From contig NC_087066.1 in NCBI RefSeq assembly GCF_963678635.1, positions 41,937,338 through 42,001,337 on the forward strand: a DNA stretch of 64,000 nt. The letters are read 5' to 3'. This document shows, in pieces, positions 50,731 through 61,503 of this stretch; within the stretch, counting starts at the first letter, position 1; each line of letters opens with the position of its first letter. The position numbers were made by a program, and so were the translations under genes. A model generated the notes under the pieces. That model saw nothing but the letters and a program-made list of their open reading frames with translations, was not told the origin of the DNA and ran no database searches. The stretch comes from Symsagittifera roscoffensis (lineage: Eukaryota; Xenacoelomorpha; Acoela; Convolutidae).

Positions 50731-52564
50731 AGTTTTTAGTTTTTCACGAAATAACCTTATTTCACGGTTAATCCGATTTCAGAATTTTTAAAATCATACT
50801 TTTTAATGACAAAGCCGACGCAGTGACGCACACATACGTTTTATAGAACACTAAGTTTGTTGGGTGGGCATCGCACGATCACGCGATTTTCATAGTCGCG
50901 CTGTGTTCATTATCCATATTTGAATTTCTATAATCGTAAAAAACTCAATTATCGTTTTGTAAAAAAATAGAGTTTTCCTATTCAAGTTGTTCAAGCAAAC
51001 AAAACTTGAAATTTTTCAAGTTATTTCATAAAGCGAATAGAATTGCGAAAAATTCAGGTTTTTTTTTATCTGCCATACAAGCAATGAAATCATTGAAAAT
51101 TATTGCAGAGCTTAAGTTTTTCGAAGCAAGCTGTTCAAGCTATGAAACTGTGACACATTTCAAGTTATTTCCTTGAGCATATCGGTAGGCAGAAAATTCA
51201 CGTTTTTCTATTGAAGCCATTCAGGCGTTGAAGTAATGCAAAGTTAGTTCTTAGACCAAACCGGTTTGCCAAAAACTCAAGTTTTCGTATCCAAGCTATG
51301 CAAGCATTGATACTCCAAAACACTTCAATTCATTTCACAAAGTAAATCAGTAAATTTTTCTGAAGCAAACTATTTAAGGTACAAATTAGCTATTTCACCG
51401 ACCAAATCGGTTCGAGAAAAGTTGAAGTTTTTCTAAGCAAGCTATTCCAGCTTTAAAACTTGGAGAAATTTCATGTTATATCAAAGAATAAATCGCCTCG
51501 TGAAAATTTAATTTTTTCTAAGCAAGTATTCAAGTTATGAAAATTTGAAAAAAGAGTTATACCATAGACCGATTAGGTTCATGAGAAGCTAAGCTTAAAC
51601 TTTTACAAGCAAGGTAATCAAGCTGTTCAAATTTGAATTAATTCAAGTAATTTCTTAGCGTGAATCATCAATCAGTAATTTTTCTAAGCATGGAGATTGC
51701 TGTTTTAAGTTGATTAGTTTCAGACAGAAATGAATCTGTGAACGAAAAATTTTTGAATAACAAGTAGACCAGAAATTCAATTTTTTTAAATTCTGGAATG
51801 CTCTAGACTGGATGATTCTTAGAATTTTTGATAGAAGCTGTTTTAAACGTCGGTTGTGCTCGATAGCGTCTTAGTCATTAGACCTTATGCTGGAAACATG
51901 TCTTTCATTTAATAAAAAAGAAGATATGGCCTCAAAACTCCTCCACTTTCCAGAATACTTTACGAGTGACAGTTTTATGACAAAACTAACCAAATTTGAG
52001 AAAACAGGGTCAATAATTAAATTTGTTTCACTGGGAAAAGAAATAAATGAATTCCATTTTCAAAGCTAGAAGTAACTCACGTTTTTTGTGACCTTTACAC
52101 TTTTGCTGTTCGATAGTAGAGTTTGTATATTGTGTTAATATGAATGCGATAAAAAAGTAGGTTCTTGCATCATGCGGTTATAAATTTCTATTTTGTTGAT
52201 GTTTTGAAGTGTCCAAATGTTACCACAACACTTCCCACGCAAACGCTATACGTTGTCTTCGCATCTCAAGAATCATGTCTTTAATGATCATGTTTAATAA
52301 ATGTTTTCTATAAAGAAGGTTATCAACTGAGTAAGACAACTGAAAAACTGAACATTTTAAATGTCGGGAGTGGGGAGTGAAAAAGTGTCCGGCGGTATTT
52401 TTGTCGAACTTTTTTGTAACCGAGAATGTATATGGCTCTTTATTGGTTGTGCGACAGGAGGGAGGAAAAAGAGCTGAGTCGAATGTTTCGCGGTTGGTTC
52501 GTTTACGGTATGTTTTATGCCACCTTTGACTAAGGTTCGAGTTTTCTACTCAAAGATATGCTAC

Positions 52565-52637
52565 GTCTCCGTAACGCAAAGGTTAGCGCGCTGAACTTGT
52601 AATCCAGAGGTCGCAGGTTCGAATCCCGCCGGAGATT
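52565..52637 (+). pseudogene. tRNA with UGU (Thr-type) anticodon, diverged body
   Basis: The anticodon loop is CTTGTAA, anticodon UGU (52598-52600), which reads threonine ACA. The body diverges from the Arg consensus by several further changes: D loop AAAGGTTA, A10, A30 against C40, A51 against C63, and discriminator T73 instead of G. D-, anticodon- and T-stems each have one mismatch, so a working tRNA is doubtful. The flanks are ordinary array sequence. It could be a decayed Arg copy or carry converted sequence from a tRNA-Thr gene. Confidence 0.65.
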
Positions 52638-54484
52638 AGTTTTTTTAGTTTCTCACGAAATAACCTTATTTCACGGTTAATCTGATTTCAGGATTATTAA
52701 AATCATACTTCTGGATGACAAAGCCGAAGCAGTGACGCACACATACGTTTTATAGATCACTAAGTTTGTTGGGTGGGCATCGCACGATCACGCGATTTTT
52801 CATAGTCGCGCTGTGTTCATTATCCATATTTCAATTTATATAATCGTAAAAAACTCAATTATCGTTTTGCAAAAAAAACAGAGTCTTCCTATTCAAGTTG
52901 TTCAAGCAAAAAAACTTGAAATATTTCAAGTTATTTCATGAAGCGAATGGGATTGCAAAAAATTCAGGCTTTTTTATCTGCCATACAAGCAATGAAATCA
53001 TTGAAAAATATTGCAGAGTTTAAGTTTTTCTAAGCAAACTGTTCAAGTTATCAAACTGTGAAAAAATTTATTTCCTTGAGCATATCGGTAGGCAGAAAAT
53101 TCAAGTTTTTTTATTGATGCCATTCAGGCGTTGAAGTAATGCAAAGTTAGTTCTTAGACCAAACCGGTTTGCCGAAATTTCAAGTTTTCGTATCCAAGAT
53201 ATGCAAGCATTGAGACTTCAAAACACTTCAATTCATTTCACAAAGTAAATCAGTAAGATTTTCTGAAGCAAGCTATTTAAGCTACAAATTAGCTATTTCA
53301 CAGACCAAATCGGTTCAAGAAAAATTTTTCAAAGCAATTTTTTCAAGCTTCAAATTTTGAGAAATTTCAGGTTATATCATAGACTGAATCGCTTCTGAAG
53401 TAGACTGAAGTACTCAAGTTATGAAATTTTGAAACAAAAATCAAGTTATACCATAGACCGATTAGGTTCATCAAAAAAATTAAGTTTTTATATGCAAGGT
53501 GATCAAGCTGTTAAAATTTGAACTAATTCAAGTAACTTCTGAGCGTGAATCATCAATCAGTAATTTTTCTAAGCATGGAGGTTGCTGTTTTTAGTTGATT
53601 AATTTCAGACCGAAATGAATCTGTGAACGCAAAACTTTTGAATAACAAGTAAACAGGAGTTTCAATTTTTTTTTCAAAAAAAAATTCTGGATTGTTCTAG
53701 ACTGAATGATTCTTAGAATTTCTGATAGAAGCTGTTTTAAACGTCGGTTGTGCTCAATAGCGTCTTAGTCACTAGACCTTATGCTGGAAACATGTCATTC
53801 ATTTGATAAAAAAGAAGATATGGCATCAAAACCCCTCCACTTTCAAGAATAATTTACGAGTGACAGTTTTATGACAAAACTAAACAAATTTGAGAAAACA
53901 GGTTCAATAAGTAAATTTGTTTCAGAGGGAAATGAAATAATTGAATACCATTTTCAAAACTAGAAGTCAATCACATTTTTCGTGACCTTTACACGTTCGC
54001 TGTTCGATAGTAGAGTTTGTATGTTGTGTAAATATAAATGCGATAAAAAAGTAAGTTCTTGCATCATGCGGTTATAATATTCTGTTTTGTTGTTTTTTTG
54101 AAAAATCAAAAAATTACCACTACACTTTCCACGCAAACGCTATAGGTTGTCTTCGCATTTCAAGAATCATGTCTTTAATGATCTTGTTTAATAAATGTTT
54201 TCTATAAAGAAGGTTATCAACTGAGTACGACAACTGAAAAAGTGAAAATTTTAAATGTCGGGTGTGGGGACTCTATTTTTAATGGCGGATATGGGGAGTG
54301 AAAAAGAGTCCGTCGGTATTTTCGTCGAACTTTTTTTTTACCCAGAATGTATATGGCTTTTTATTGGTTGTGCGACAGAAGGGAGGAAAAAGAGCTGAGT
54401 CGAATGTTTCGCGGTTGGACGTTTACGGTATGTTTTATGCCACCTGTGACTAAGATTCGAATACTCTACTGAACGATATCCTTT

Positions 54485-54557
54485 GTCTCCGTAGCGCAGT
54501 TGATAGCGCGCTGGACATCTAATCCAGAGGTCGCGGGTTCGAATCCCGCCGGATCTG
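54485..54557 (+). pseudogene. tRNA-Arg pseudogene, U33 and G18 lost
   Basis: Anticodon loop CATCTAA (U33 to A), D loop AGTTGATA (G18 to T), and acceptor end CGGATCT failing at 2-71 and 3-70. T arm intact. It shares the ATCT acceptor end with 42447. Confidence 0.85.
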
Positions 54558-55401
54558 GGTTTTTAGTTTTTCACGAAATAACGTTATTTCACGGTTAATC
54601 TGATTTCAGGATTATTAAAACCATACTTCTGGATGACAAAGACGAAGCAGTGACGCACACATACGTCTTATAGAACACTAAGTTTGTTGGGTGGGCATCG
54701 CACGATCACGCAATTTTCATAGTCGCGCTGATGTTCATTATCCATATTTGAATTTAAATAATTGTAAAAAACTCAAATATCCACTTTCCAGAATAATTTA
54801 CGAGTGAAACTTTTATGACAAAATAAACCCAATTTGAGAAAACAGGGTCAAGAAGTAAATTTGTTTCACTGGAAACAGAAATAATTGAATTCCATTTTCA
54901 AAACTACAAGTCAATCACGTTTTTTGTGACCTTTACACTTTTGCTGTTCGATAGTAGAGTTTGTATGTTGTGTTAATATAAATGCGAAAAAAAGTAAGTT
55001 CTCGCATCATGCGGTTATATTTTTCTATTTTGTTGATTTTTTGAAGTGTTCAAATGTTACCACTACACTTGCCACGCAAACGCAATAGGTTGTCTTCGCA
55101 TTTCAAGAAACAAGTTTTTAGTGATCTTGTTTAATAAAAATTTTCTATAAAGAAGGTTATCAACTGAGTAAGACAACTGAAAAACTGAAAACTTTAAATG
55201 TCGGGAGTGGGGGAGTGAAAAAGAGTCCAATGGTATTTTCGTCGAAGTTTTTTTTACCCAGAATGTATATGGCTCTTTATTGGTTGTGCGACAGAATGGA
55301 GGATAAAGAGCTGAGTCGAATGTTCTGCGGTTGGTTCGTTTACGGTATGTTTTATGCCACCTTTGACTAAGATTCGAATATTCTACGCAATGGAATCCTA
55401 T
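54558..55401 (+). repeat. 0.92-kb deleted unit
   Basis: The trailer is joined at 54780 to CCACTTTCCAG of module 2, the same junction as in the units near 41.8, 42.7 and 43.7 kb. Monomers and the heat-shock-type palindrome are absent. Confidence 0.85.
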
Positions 55402-55474
55402 GTCTCCGTAGCGCAGTGAATAGCGCACTGGACTTCTAATTCAGAGGTCGCGGGTTCGAATCCCACCGAAGATG
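55402..55474 (+). pseudogene. tRNA-Arg(UCU)-like copy, G19 lost
   Basis: G19 is A, base 26 is A, acceptor pair 5-68 is C.A, pair 30-40 is a G.T wobble and T-stem 50-64 is C.A. UCU anticodon and both Pol III boxes are recognisable. Probably decayed. Confidence 0.7.
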
Positions 55475-57345
55475 AGCTTTTAGTTTTTCACGAAATAACC
55501 TTATTTCACGGTTAGTCTGATTTCAGGATTATTAAAATCATACTTCCGGATGACAAAGCCGAAGCAGTGACGCACACATACGTCTTATAGAACACTAAGT
55601 TTGTTGGGTGGGCATCGCACGATCACGCGATTTTCATAGTCGCGCTGCGTTCATTATCCATATTTGAATTTATATAATCGTAAGAAACTCAATTATTGTT
55701 TTGCAAAAAAAGAGTCTTCCTATTCAAGTTGTTCAAGCAAAATAAACTGGAAATATTTCAAGTTAATTCATAAAGCGAATAGAATTGCGAAAAATTCAGG
55801 CTTTTTTTATCTGCCATACAAGCAATGAAATCATTGAAAATTATTGCAGAGTTTAAGTTCGTCGAAGCAAGCTTTTCAAGCGATAAAACTGTGAAACATT
55901 TCAAGTTATTTCCTTGAGCATATTGGTAGGCAAAAATTCACGTTTTTCTATTGATGCCATTCAGGCGTTGAAGTAATGCAATGTTAGTTCTTAGAACAAA
56001 CCGTTTTGCCGAAAACTCAAGTTTTCGTATCCAAGCTATGCAAGAATTGAGACTGGATATCCAAGCTATCCAAGCTATGCAAGCGTTGAGACTTCAAAAC
56101 ACTTCAATTCATTTCACAAAGTAAATCAATAAGTTTTTCTGAAGCAAGCTAATTAAGCTACAAATTAGCTATTTCACAGAACAAATCGGTTCAAGAAAAG
56201 TTGAAGTTTTTCAAAGCAATTTTTTCAAGCTTTAAAACTTGGAGAAATTTCAGGTTACATCAAAAAATAAATCGCTTCGTGAAAATTTAATTTTTTCTAA
56301 GCAAGTATTCAACTTATGAAAATTTGAAAAAAAAAGTTATACCATAGACCGATTAGGTTCATGAGAAGCTGAAATTTTACAAGCAAGGTAATCAAGCTGT
56401 TAAAATTTGAACTATTTAAGTTTTTTCTTAGCGTGAATCATCAGTCAGTGTTTTTTCAAAGCATGGAGGTTGCTGTTTATAGTAGATTAGTTTCAGACAG
56501 AAACGAATCTGTGATCGCAAAATTTTTGAAAAACAAGTAGATAAGGGTTTAAATTTTTTTTTCAAAAAACAATTGTGGAATGTTCTAGACTGAATGATTC
56601 TTAGAATTTCTGATAGAAGCTGTTTTAAAGGTCGGTTGTGCTCATAATGTCTTAGCCATTGGACCTTATGCTGAAAACATGTCAATCATTTAATAAAAAA
56701 AGAACATATGGTCTTAAAACTCCTCCACTTTCCAGAATAATTTACGAGAGACAGTCTTATGACGAAACTAACCAAATTTGAGAAAACAGGGTCAATAAGT
56801 AAATTTGTTTCACTGGGAAAAGAAATAAATGAATTCCATTTTCAAAACTAGAAGTCAATCACGTTTTTTATTACCTTTACATTTTTGCTGTTCGATAGTA
56901 GAGTTTGTATGTTGTGTTAATATAAATGCGATAAAAAGTAAGTTCTTGCATCATGCAGTTACAATTTCTTATTTTGTTGATTTTTTGAAGTTTCCGAATG
57001 TTACCACTACGATTTCCACGCAAACGCTATAGGTTCTCTTCGCATTTCAAGAATCATGTCTTTAAAGATCTTGTTTAATAAATGTTTTCTATAAAAAAGG
57101 TTATTAACTGAGTAAGACAACCGAAAAACTGAACATTTTAAATGTCGGGAGTGGGGGATCGAAAAAGATTCCGGTGGTATTTTTGTCGAACTTTTTTTTA
57201 CCCAGAATGTATATGGCTCTTTATTGGTTGTGCGACAGGAGGGAGGAAAAAGAGCTGAGTCGAATGTTTCGCGGTTGGTTCGTTTACGGTATGTTTTATG
57301 CCACCTTTGACTAAGATTCGAATATTTTACTCAATGATATCCTAT
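55475..57345 (+). repeat. Long unit with local monomer slippage
   Basis: Trailer, monomers, module 2 and leader B. Near 56058-56090 the words ATCCAAGCTATC-CAAGCTATGCAAGC show a short extra repeat inside a monomer. The palindrome at 56573 begins GTGG instead of CTGG. No gene is seen. Confidence 0.8.
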
Positions 57346-57418
57346 GTCTCCGTAGCGCAGTGGATAGCGCGCTGGACTTCTAATCCAGAGGTCGCGGGTT
57401 CGAATCCCGCCGGAGATG
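57346..57418 (+). tRNA. tRNA-Arg(UCU), consensus copy with leader B
   Basis: Matches the 73-nt consensus exactly: fully paired stems, UCU anticodon, U33, U8, G18G19, T loop TTCGAAT, G73 and both internal Pol III promoter boxes. The leader is B-type and a T5 run begins at 57421. A likely functional gene. Confidence 0.95.
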
Positions 57419-57420
57419 AG

Positions 57421-57425
57421 TTTTT
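57421..57425 (+). terminator. Pol III T5 terminator (typical of all units)
   Basis: A run of five T begins three bases after G73 (GATGAGTTTTTAG). The same word follows nearly every tRNA and pseudogene in the window, so transcripts would end with a very short trailer. The T run is well conserved even where the tRNA is degraded. Confidence 0.8.
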
Positions 57426-57565
57426 AGTTTCTCACGAAATAACCTTATTTCACGGTTAATTTGATTTCAGGATTATTAAAATCGTATTTCTGGATAACAA
57501 AGCCGAAACAGTGACGCACACATACGTCTTATAGAACACTAAGTTTGTTCGGTGGGCATCGCACG

Positions 57566-57593
57566 ATCACGCGATTTTCATAGTCGCGCTGAT
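57566..57593 (+). other. Conserved trailer hairpin (example copy)
   Basis: ATCACGCGA pairs with TCGCG-c-TGAT around the loop TTTTCATAG: nine base pairs with a bulged C. The element lies about 150 bp after the tRNA in nearly all units, including those whose tRNA is deleted. Some copies lose a pair (CACGCAA), and units near 47.3-52.8 kb lack the GA of TGAT. Beyond T5, it would not be in the tRNA transcript. Role unknown. Confidence 0.55.
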
Positions 57594-57677
57594 GTTCATT
57601 AACCATATTTGAATTTCAAGTATGAAACAAATTTATATAATCGTAGAAAACACAATTATCGTTTTGCAAAAAAAATA

Positions 57678-58450
57678 GAGTCTTCCTATTCAGGTTGTTC
57701 AAACAAAACAAAACTTCAAATTATTCCATAAAGCGAACGGGATTGCGAACAATGCAGGCTCTTTTTATTCGCCATACAAGCGTTGAAATCATTCAAATTT
57801 ATTGCAGAGTTTAGGTTTTTCTAAGCAAGCTGTTCAAGCTATGAAACTGTGAAACATTTCAAATTATTTCCTTGAGCATATCGGTAGGCAGAAAATTCAC
57901 GTTTTTTTATTGATGCCATTCAGGCGTTGAAGTAATGCAACGTTAGTTCTTAGACCAAACCGGTTTGCCGAAAATTCAAGTTTTCGTACCCAAGCTATGC
58001 AAGCATTGATACTTAAAAACACTTTAATTCATTTCACAAAGTAAATCAGTAAGTTTTTCTGAAGCAAGCTATTTAAGCTACAAATTAGCTATTTCACAGA
58101 CCAAATCGGTTAACGAAAAGTTGAAGTTTTTCTAAGCAAGCTATTCCAGCTTTAAAACTTGGAGAAAACCAATGTTATATCATAGACTGAATCGCCTTGT
58201 GAAAATTTAAGTTTTTCTAAGCTAGAATTCAAGTTATGCAAATTTGAAAATATTCAAGTTATACCATTGACCGATTAGAATAATGAAAAGCTTAAGTTTT
58301 TACAAGCAAGGTAATCAAATTGTTGAAATTTGAACTATTTCAAGTTATTTCTCAGCGTGAATCATCAATCAGTAATTTTTCTAAGCATAGAGGTTGCTGT
58401 TTTCAGTTGATTAGTTGATTAGTTTCAGACAGAAATGAATCTGTGAACGC
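57678..58450 (+). repeat. Nested monomer block (reference copy)
   Basis: About ten degenerate monomers. Taking the AAGTTTTTCTAAGCAAGCT-like word as phase mark, copies begin near 57678, 57753, 57812, 57895, 57975, 58051, 58121, 58207, 58291 and 58372, a step of 59-86 bp and mostly 75-86. The fuller monomer continues with TTCAAGCTATGAAACTGTGAAA, TTTCAAGTTATTTC and a GACCAAATCGGTTCACGAAAA-like end. The same ten-member order recurs in every full unit, so the block was amplified as a whole. Confidence 0.8.
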
Positions 58451-59338
58451 AAAAATTTTGAATAACAAGTAGACAAGAAATTCAATTTTTTTCAATTCTG
58501 TAATGTTCTAGACTGGATTATTCCTGGAATTTCTGATATAAGCTGTTTCAAACGACGACTGTGCCCGATAGCGTCTTAGTCATTAGACCTTATGCTGAAA
58601 ACATGTCATTCATTTAACAAAAAAGAAGATATGGCCCTGAAACTCCTCCATTTTCCGCAAAAATTTACGAGTGACAGTTTTATGACAAAACTAACCAAAT
58701 TTGAGAAAACAGGGTCAATATGTAAATTTGATTCACTGGGAAATGAAATAATTGAATACCATTTTCAAAACTAGAAAACAATCACATTTTTTGTGAATTT
58801 TACACTTTTGCTGTTCGATAGTAGACTTTGTATGTTGTGTTAATATAAACGCGATAAAAAAGTAAGTTCTTGCATCATGCGGTTACATTTTTCTTTTTTA
58901 ATGATTTTTTGAAGTTTCCAAATGTTACCATTACACTTCCCACCTAAACGCTACAGGTTTTTTTCGCATTTCAAAAAATAGGTCTTTAATGATCTTGTTT
59001 GAGAAATATTTTCTATAAAGAAGGTTATCAACTGAGTAAGGCAACTGAAAAATATGAAAAATTTAAATGTCGGGAGTGGGGGAGTGAAAAAGAGTCCGGC
59101 GATTTTTTCGTCGAGCTTTTTCTTACCCAGAATGTATATCGCTTTTTATTGGTTGTGCGAGAGAAGGGGGGAAAAAGCTGAGTCTAATGTTTCGTAAAAT
59201 GCAATTCAACACTTATTTCGTAAATTAAAGTATTATAGCCATTGCACACTTGATGTAATCAAGCGGTTGGTTCCTTTACGGTATATTTTTCCCCACCTTT
59301 GACTAAGATTCGAATAAACCTATTCAATGATATCCTAT

Positions 59339-59410
59339 GTCTGCGTAGCGAAGTGGATAAGCGCTGGACTTCTAATCCAGAGGTCGCGGGTTCGAATCCC
59401 GCCGGAGATG
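59339..59410 (+). pseudogene. Chimeric tRNA-Arg(UCU), 72 nt
   Basis: The 5' strand is GTCTGCG, mismatched at base 5 with its own 3' strand CGGAGAT. The D arm is one base short (GCGAAGTGGATAAGCGC). Anticodon and T arms are consensus. The matching 3' strand CGCAGAT lies in the fragment just downstream, so this locus looks like a fusion of two tRNA lineages. Confidence 0.8.
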
Positions 59411-59426
59411 AGTTTTTAGTTTCCCC

Positions 59427-59452
59427 GGCGGGTTCGATTCTCGCCGCAGATG
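59427..59452 (+). pseudogene. Second tRNA 3' end (T arm and acceptor strand)
   Basis: A complete T arm (GCGGG-TTCGATT-CTCGC, one G.T) followed by CGCAGAT and G73. CGCAGAT pairs perfectly with the GTCTGCG that opens the locus at 59339, apart from the usual G1.U72. It is joined to the first tRNA through GAGTTTTTAGTTTCC. Confidence 0.8.
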
Positions 59453-61380
59453 AGTTGTTAGTTTCTCACGAAATAACCGTATTTCACGGTTAATCTGATT
59501 TCAGGATGATTTAAATCATACTTCTGGATTGCAAAGCTGAAGCAGTGACGCACACAGACGTCTTATAGAACACTAAGTTTGTTGGGTGGGAATCGCACGA
59601 TCACGCCATTTTACATAGTCACGCTGATGTTCATTATCCATATTTGAATTTATATAATCGTAAAAAACTCAATTATCGTTTTGCAAAAAAAATAGAGTCT
59701 TCCTATTCAAGTTGTTCAAGCAAACAAAACTTGAAATATTTCAAGTTATTTCATAAGCGAATGGGATTGCGAAAAAGATTTTAGGAAATCATAGTTCTGG
59801 ATGATAAAGTCGAAGCAGTGACGCACACATACGTCTCATAGAACACAAAAACTTTTGGGTAGGCATCGCAAGATCACGCGATTTTCAAAGTCGCGCTGAT
59901 GTGCATTATCAAATTTGAATTTCAAATATGAAAAAAATTTATAGAATCGTAAAAAAAACAATTATTGTTTTGCAAAAAAATAGAGTCTTTCTTCCTATTC
60001 AAGTTGTTCAAGCGAAAAAAAATTGAAATATTTCAAGTTATTTCATAAAGCGAATGGGATTGCGAAAAAATCAGGTTTTTTTATCTGCCATACAAGCGAT
60101 CAAATCATTCAAATTTATTGCAGAGTTTACGTTCTTCTAAGCAAGCTGTTCAAGCTATGAAACTGTGAAACATTTCAAATTATTTCCTTGAGCATATCGG
60201 TAGGCAGAAAATTCAAGTTTTTTTATTGATGCCATTCAGGCGTTGAAGTAATGCAAAGTTAGTTCTTAGACCAAACCGGTTTGCCGAAAATTCAAGTTTT
60301 CGTACCCAAGCTATGCAAGCATTGATACTTAAAAACACTTTAATTCATCTTTAATTCATTTCACAAAGTAAATCAGTAAGTTTTTCTGAAGCAAGCTATT
60401 TAAGCTACAAATTAGCTATTTCACAGACCAAATCGGTTAACGAAAAGTTGAAGTTTTTCTAAGCAAGCTATTCCAGCTTTAAAACTTGGAGAAAACCAAT
60501 GTTATATCATAGACTGAATCGCCTCGTGAAAATTTAAGTTTTTCTAAGCTAGAATTCAAGTTATGCAAATTTGAAAATTTTCAAGTTATACCATTGACCG
60601 ATTAGAATCATGAAAAGCTTAAGTTTTTACAAGCAAGGTAATCAAATTGTTGAAATTTGAACTATTTCAAGTTATTTCTCAGGGTGAATCATCAATCAGT
60701 AATTTTTCTAAGCATAGAGGTTGCTGTTTTCAGTTGATTAGTTGATTAGTTTCAGACAGAAATGAATCTGTGAACGCAAAAATTTTGAATAACAAGTAGA
60801 CAAGAAATTCAATTTTTTTCAATTCTGGAATGTTCTAGACTGGATTATTCCTGGAATTTCTGATATAAGCTGTTTCAAACGACGACTGTGCCCGATAGCG
60901 TCTTAGTCAAACATTTACGCGTAACAGTTTTATGACAAACCTAACCAAATGAAAGTTATATGACAAACCTAACCAAAACATAACCCAGGGGGAAATGAAA
61001 TAATTGAATACCATTTTCAAAACTAGAAGTCAATCACATTTTTCGTGACCTTCACACTTTTGCTGTTCGATAGTAGAGTTTGTATGTTGTGTTAATATAA
61101 ATGCGATACAAAAGGAAGTTCTTGCATCATGCGGTTATATTTTTCTGTTTTAATGATTTTTTGAAGTTTCCAAATGTTACCATTACACTTCCCACCTAAA
61201 CGCTACAGGTTGTTTTCGCATTTCAAAATTCAGGTCTTTAATGATCTTGTTTAAGAAATGTTTTCTATAGAGAAGGTTATCAACTGAGCAAGGCAACTGA
61301 AAAACTGAAAATTTTGGATGTCGGGAGTGGGGGAGTGAAAAGAGTCAGGCGATTTTTTCGTCGAGTCGAATGTTTCGTAA
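59453..61380 (+). repeat. Unit with duplicated trailer, monomers and truncated module 2
   Basis: The trailer appears twice, joined near 59778 by the same junction as at 7659. Monomers run to about 60820, then a perfect palindrome at 60825-60838. Module 2 is altered near 60909-60990, where TATGACAAACCTAACCAAA is repeated 28 bp apart, and it is broken at 61380 before the leader and tRNA. Confidence 0.8.
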
Positions 61381-61503
61381 ACTGTCAATTTTCATAACGA
61401 TCGGACAATGCGAAAAGTGGCTTTACTACTAAAAAAACTGCAGGTGGGGAGGAAGGAAAAAGGGCTCTTTTTCCTTTTCCGCCCACCCTAACATAAGCAT
61501 CAA
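61381..61503. repeat. 120-bp hairpin insert replacing leader and tRNA, copy 1
   Basis: Sequence foreign to all other units. It contains an imperfect inverted repeat: purine-rich left arm 61443-61462 (GGTGGGGAGGAAGGAAAAAG), loop GGCT, pyrimidine-rich right arm 61467-61487. It replaces the module 2 end, leader B, tRNA and start of trailer; the trailer resumes at GGTTAATCTGATTTCAGG. Whether it is a mobile-element remnant cannot be judged. Confidence 0.8.

Larger units (their letters stand above)
45220..54484 (+). repeat. Block of 1.8-1.9-kb units with leader B
   Basis: Five intervals each hold trailer, monomers and module 2. The two after 47126 and 48927 are 1,801-1,803 bp and nearly identical; the monomer loss at AATCGGTTCGAGAA-TTTAAATTTG (near 47830 and 49632) explains their length. 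Palindromes are exact at 48082 and 49886 but altered at 46281, 51792 and 53687. A frame of about 67 codons is open in some module 2 copies only because one stop codon is mutated. No gene is called. Confidence 0.85.
57426..59338 (+). repeat. Full-length reference unit: trailer, monomers, module 2, leader B
   Basis: Trailer to about 57660, ten monomers to about 58450, then module 2 from about 58490 with an altered palindrome (CTGTAATGTTCTAG), a GC-richer stretch GTCGGGAGTGGGGGAGTG near 59067, and leader B. The leader contains TTTGACTAAGATTCGAATA about 40 bp before the tRNA. No gene is seen. Confidence 0.8.

Noticed and set aside
55063-55428. The longest open frame, 121 codons on the minus strand
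   Set aside because: It runs antisense through module 2 and into the tRNA leader; equivalents in other units are 60-100 codons and are interrupted. No recognisable domain.
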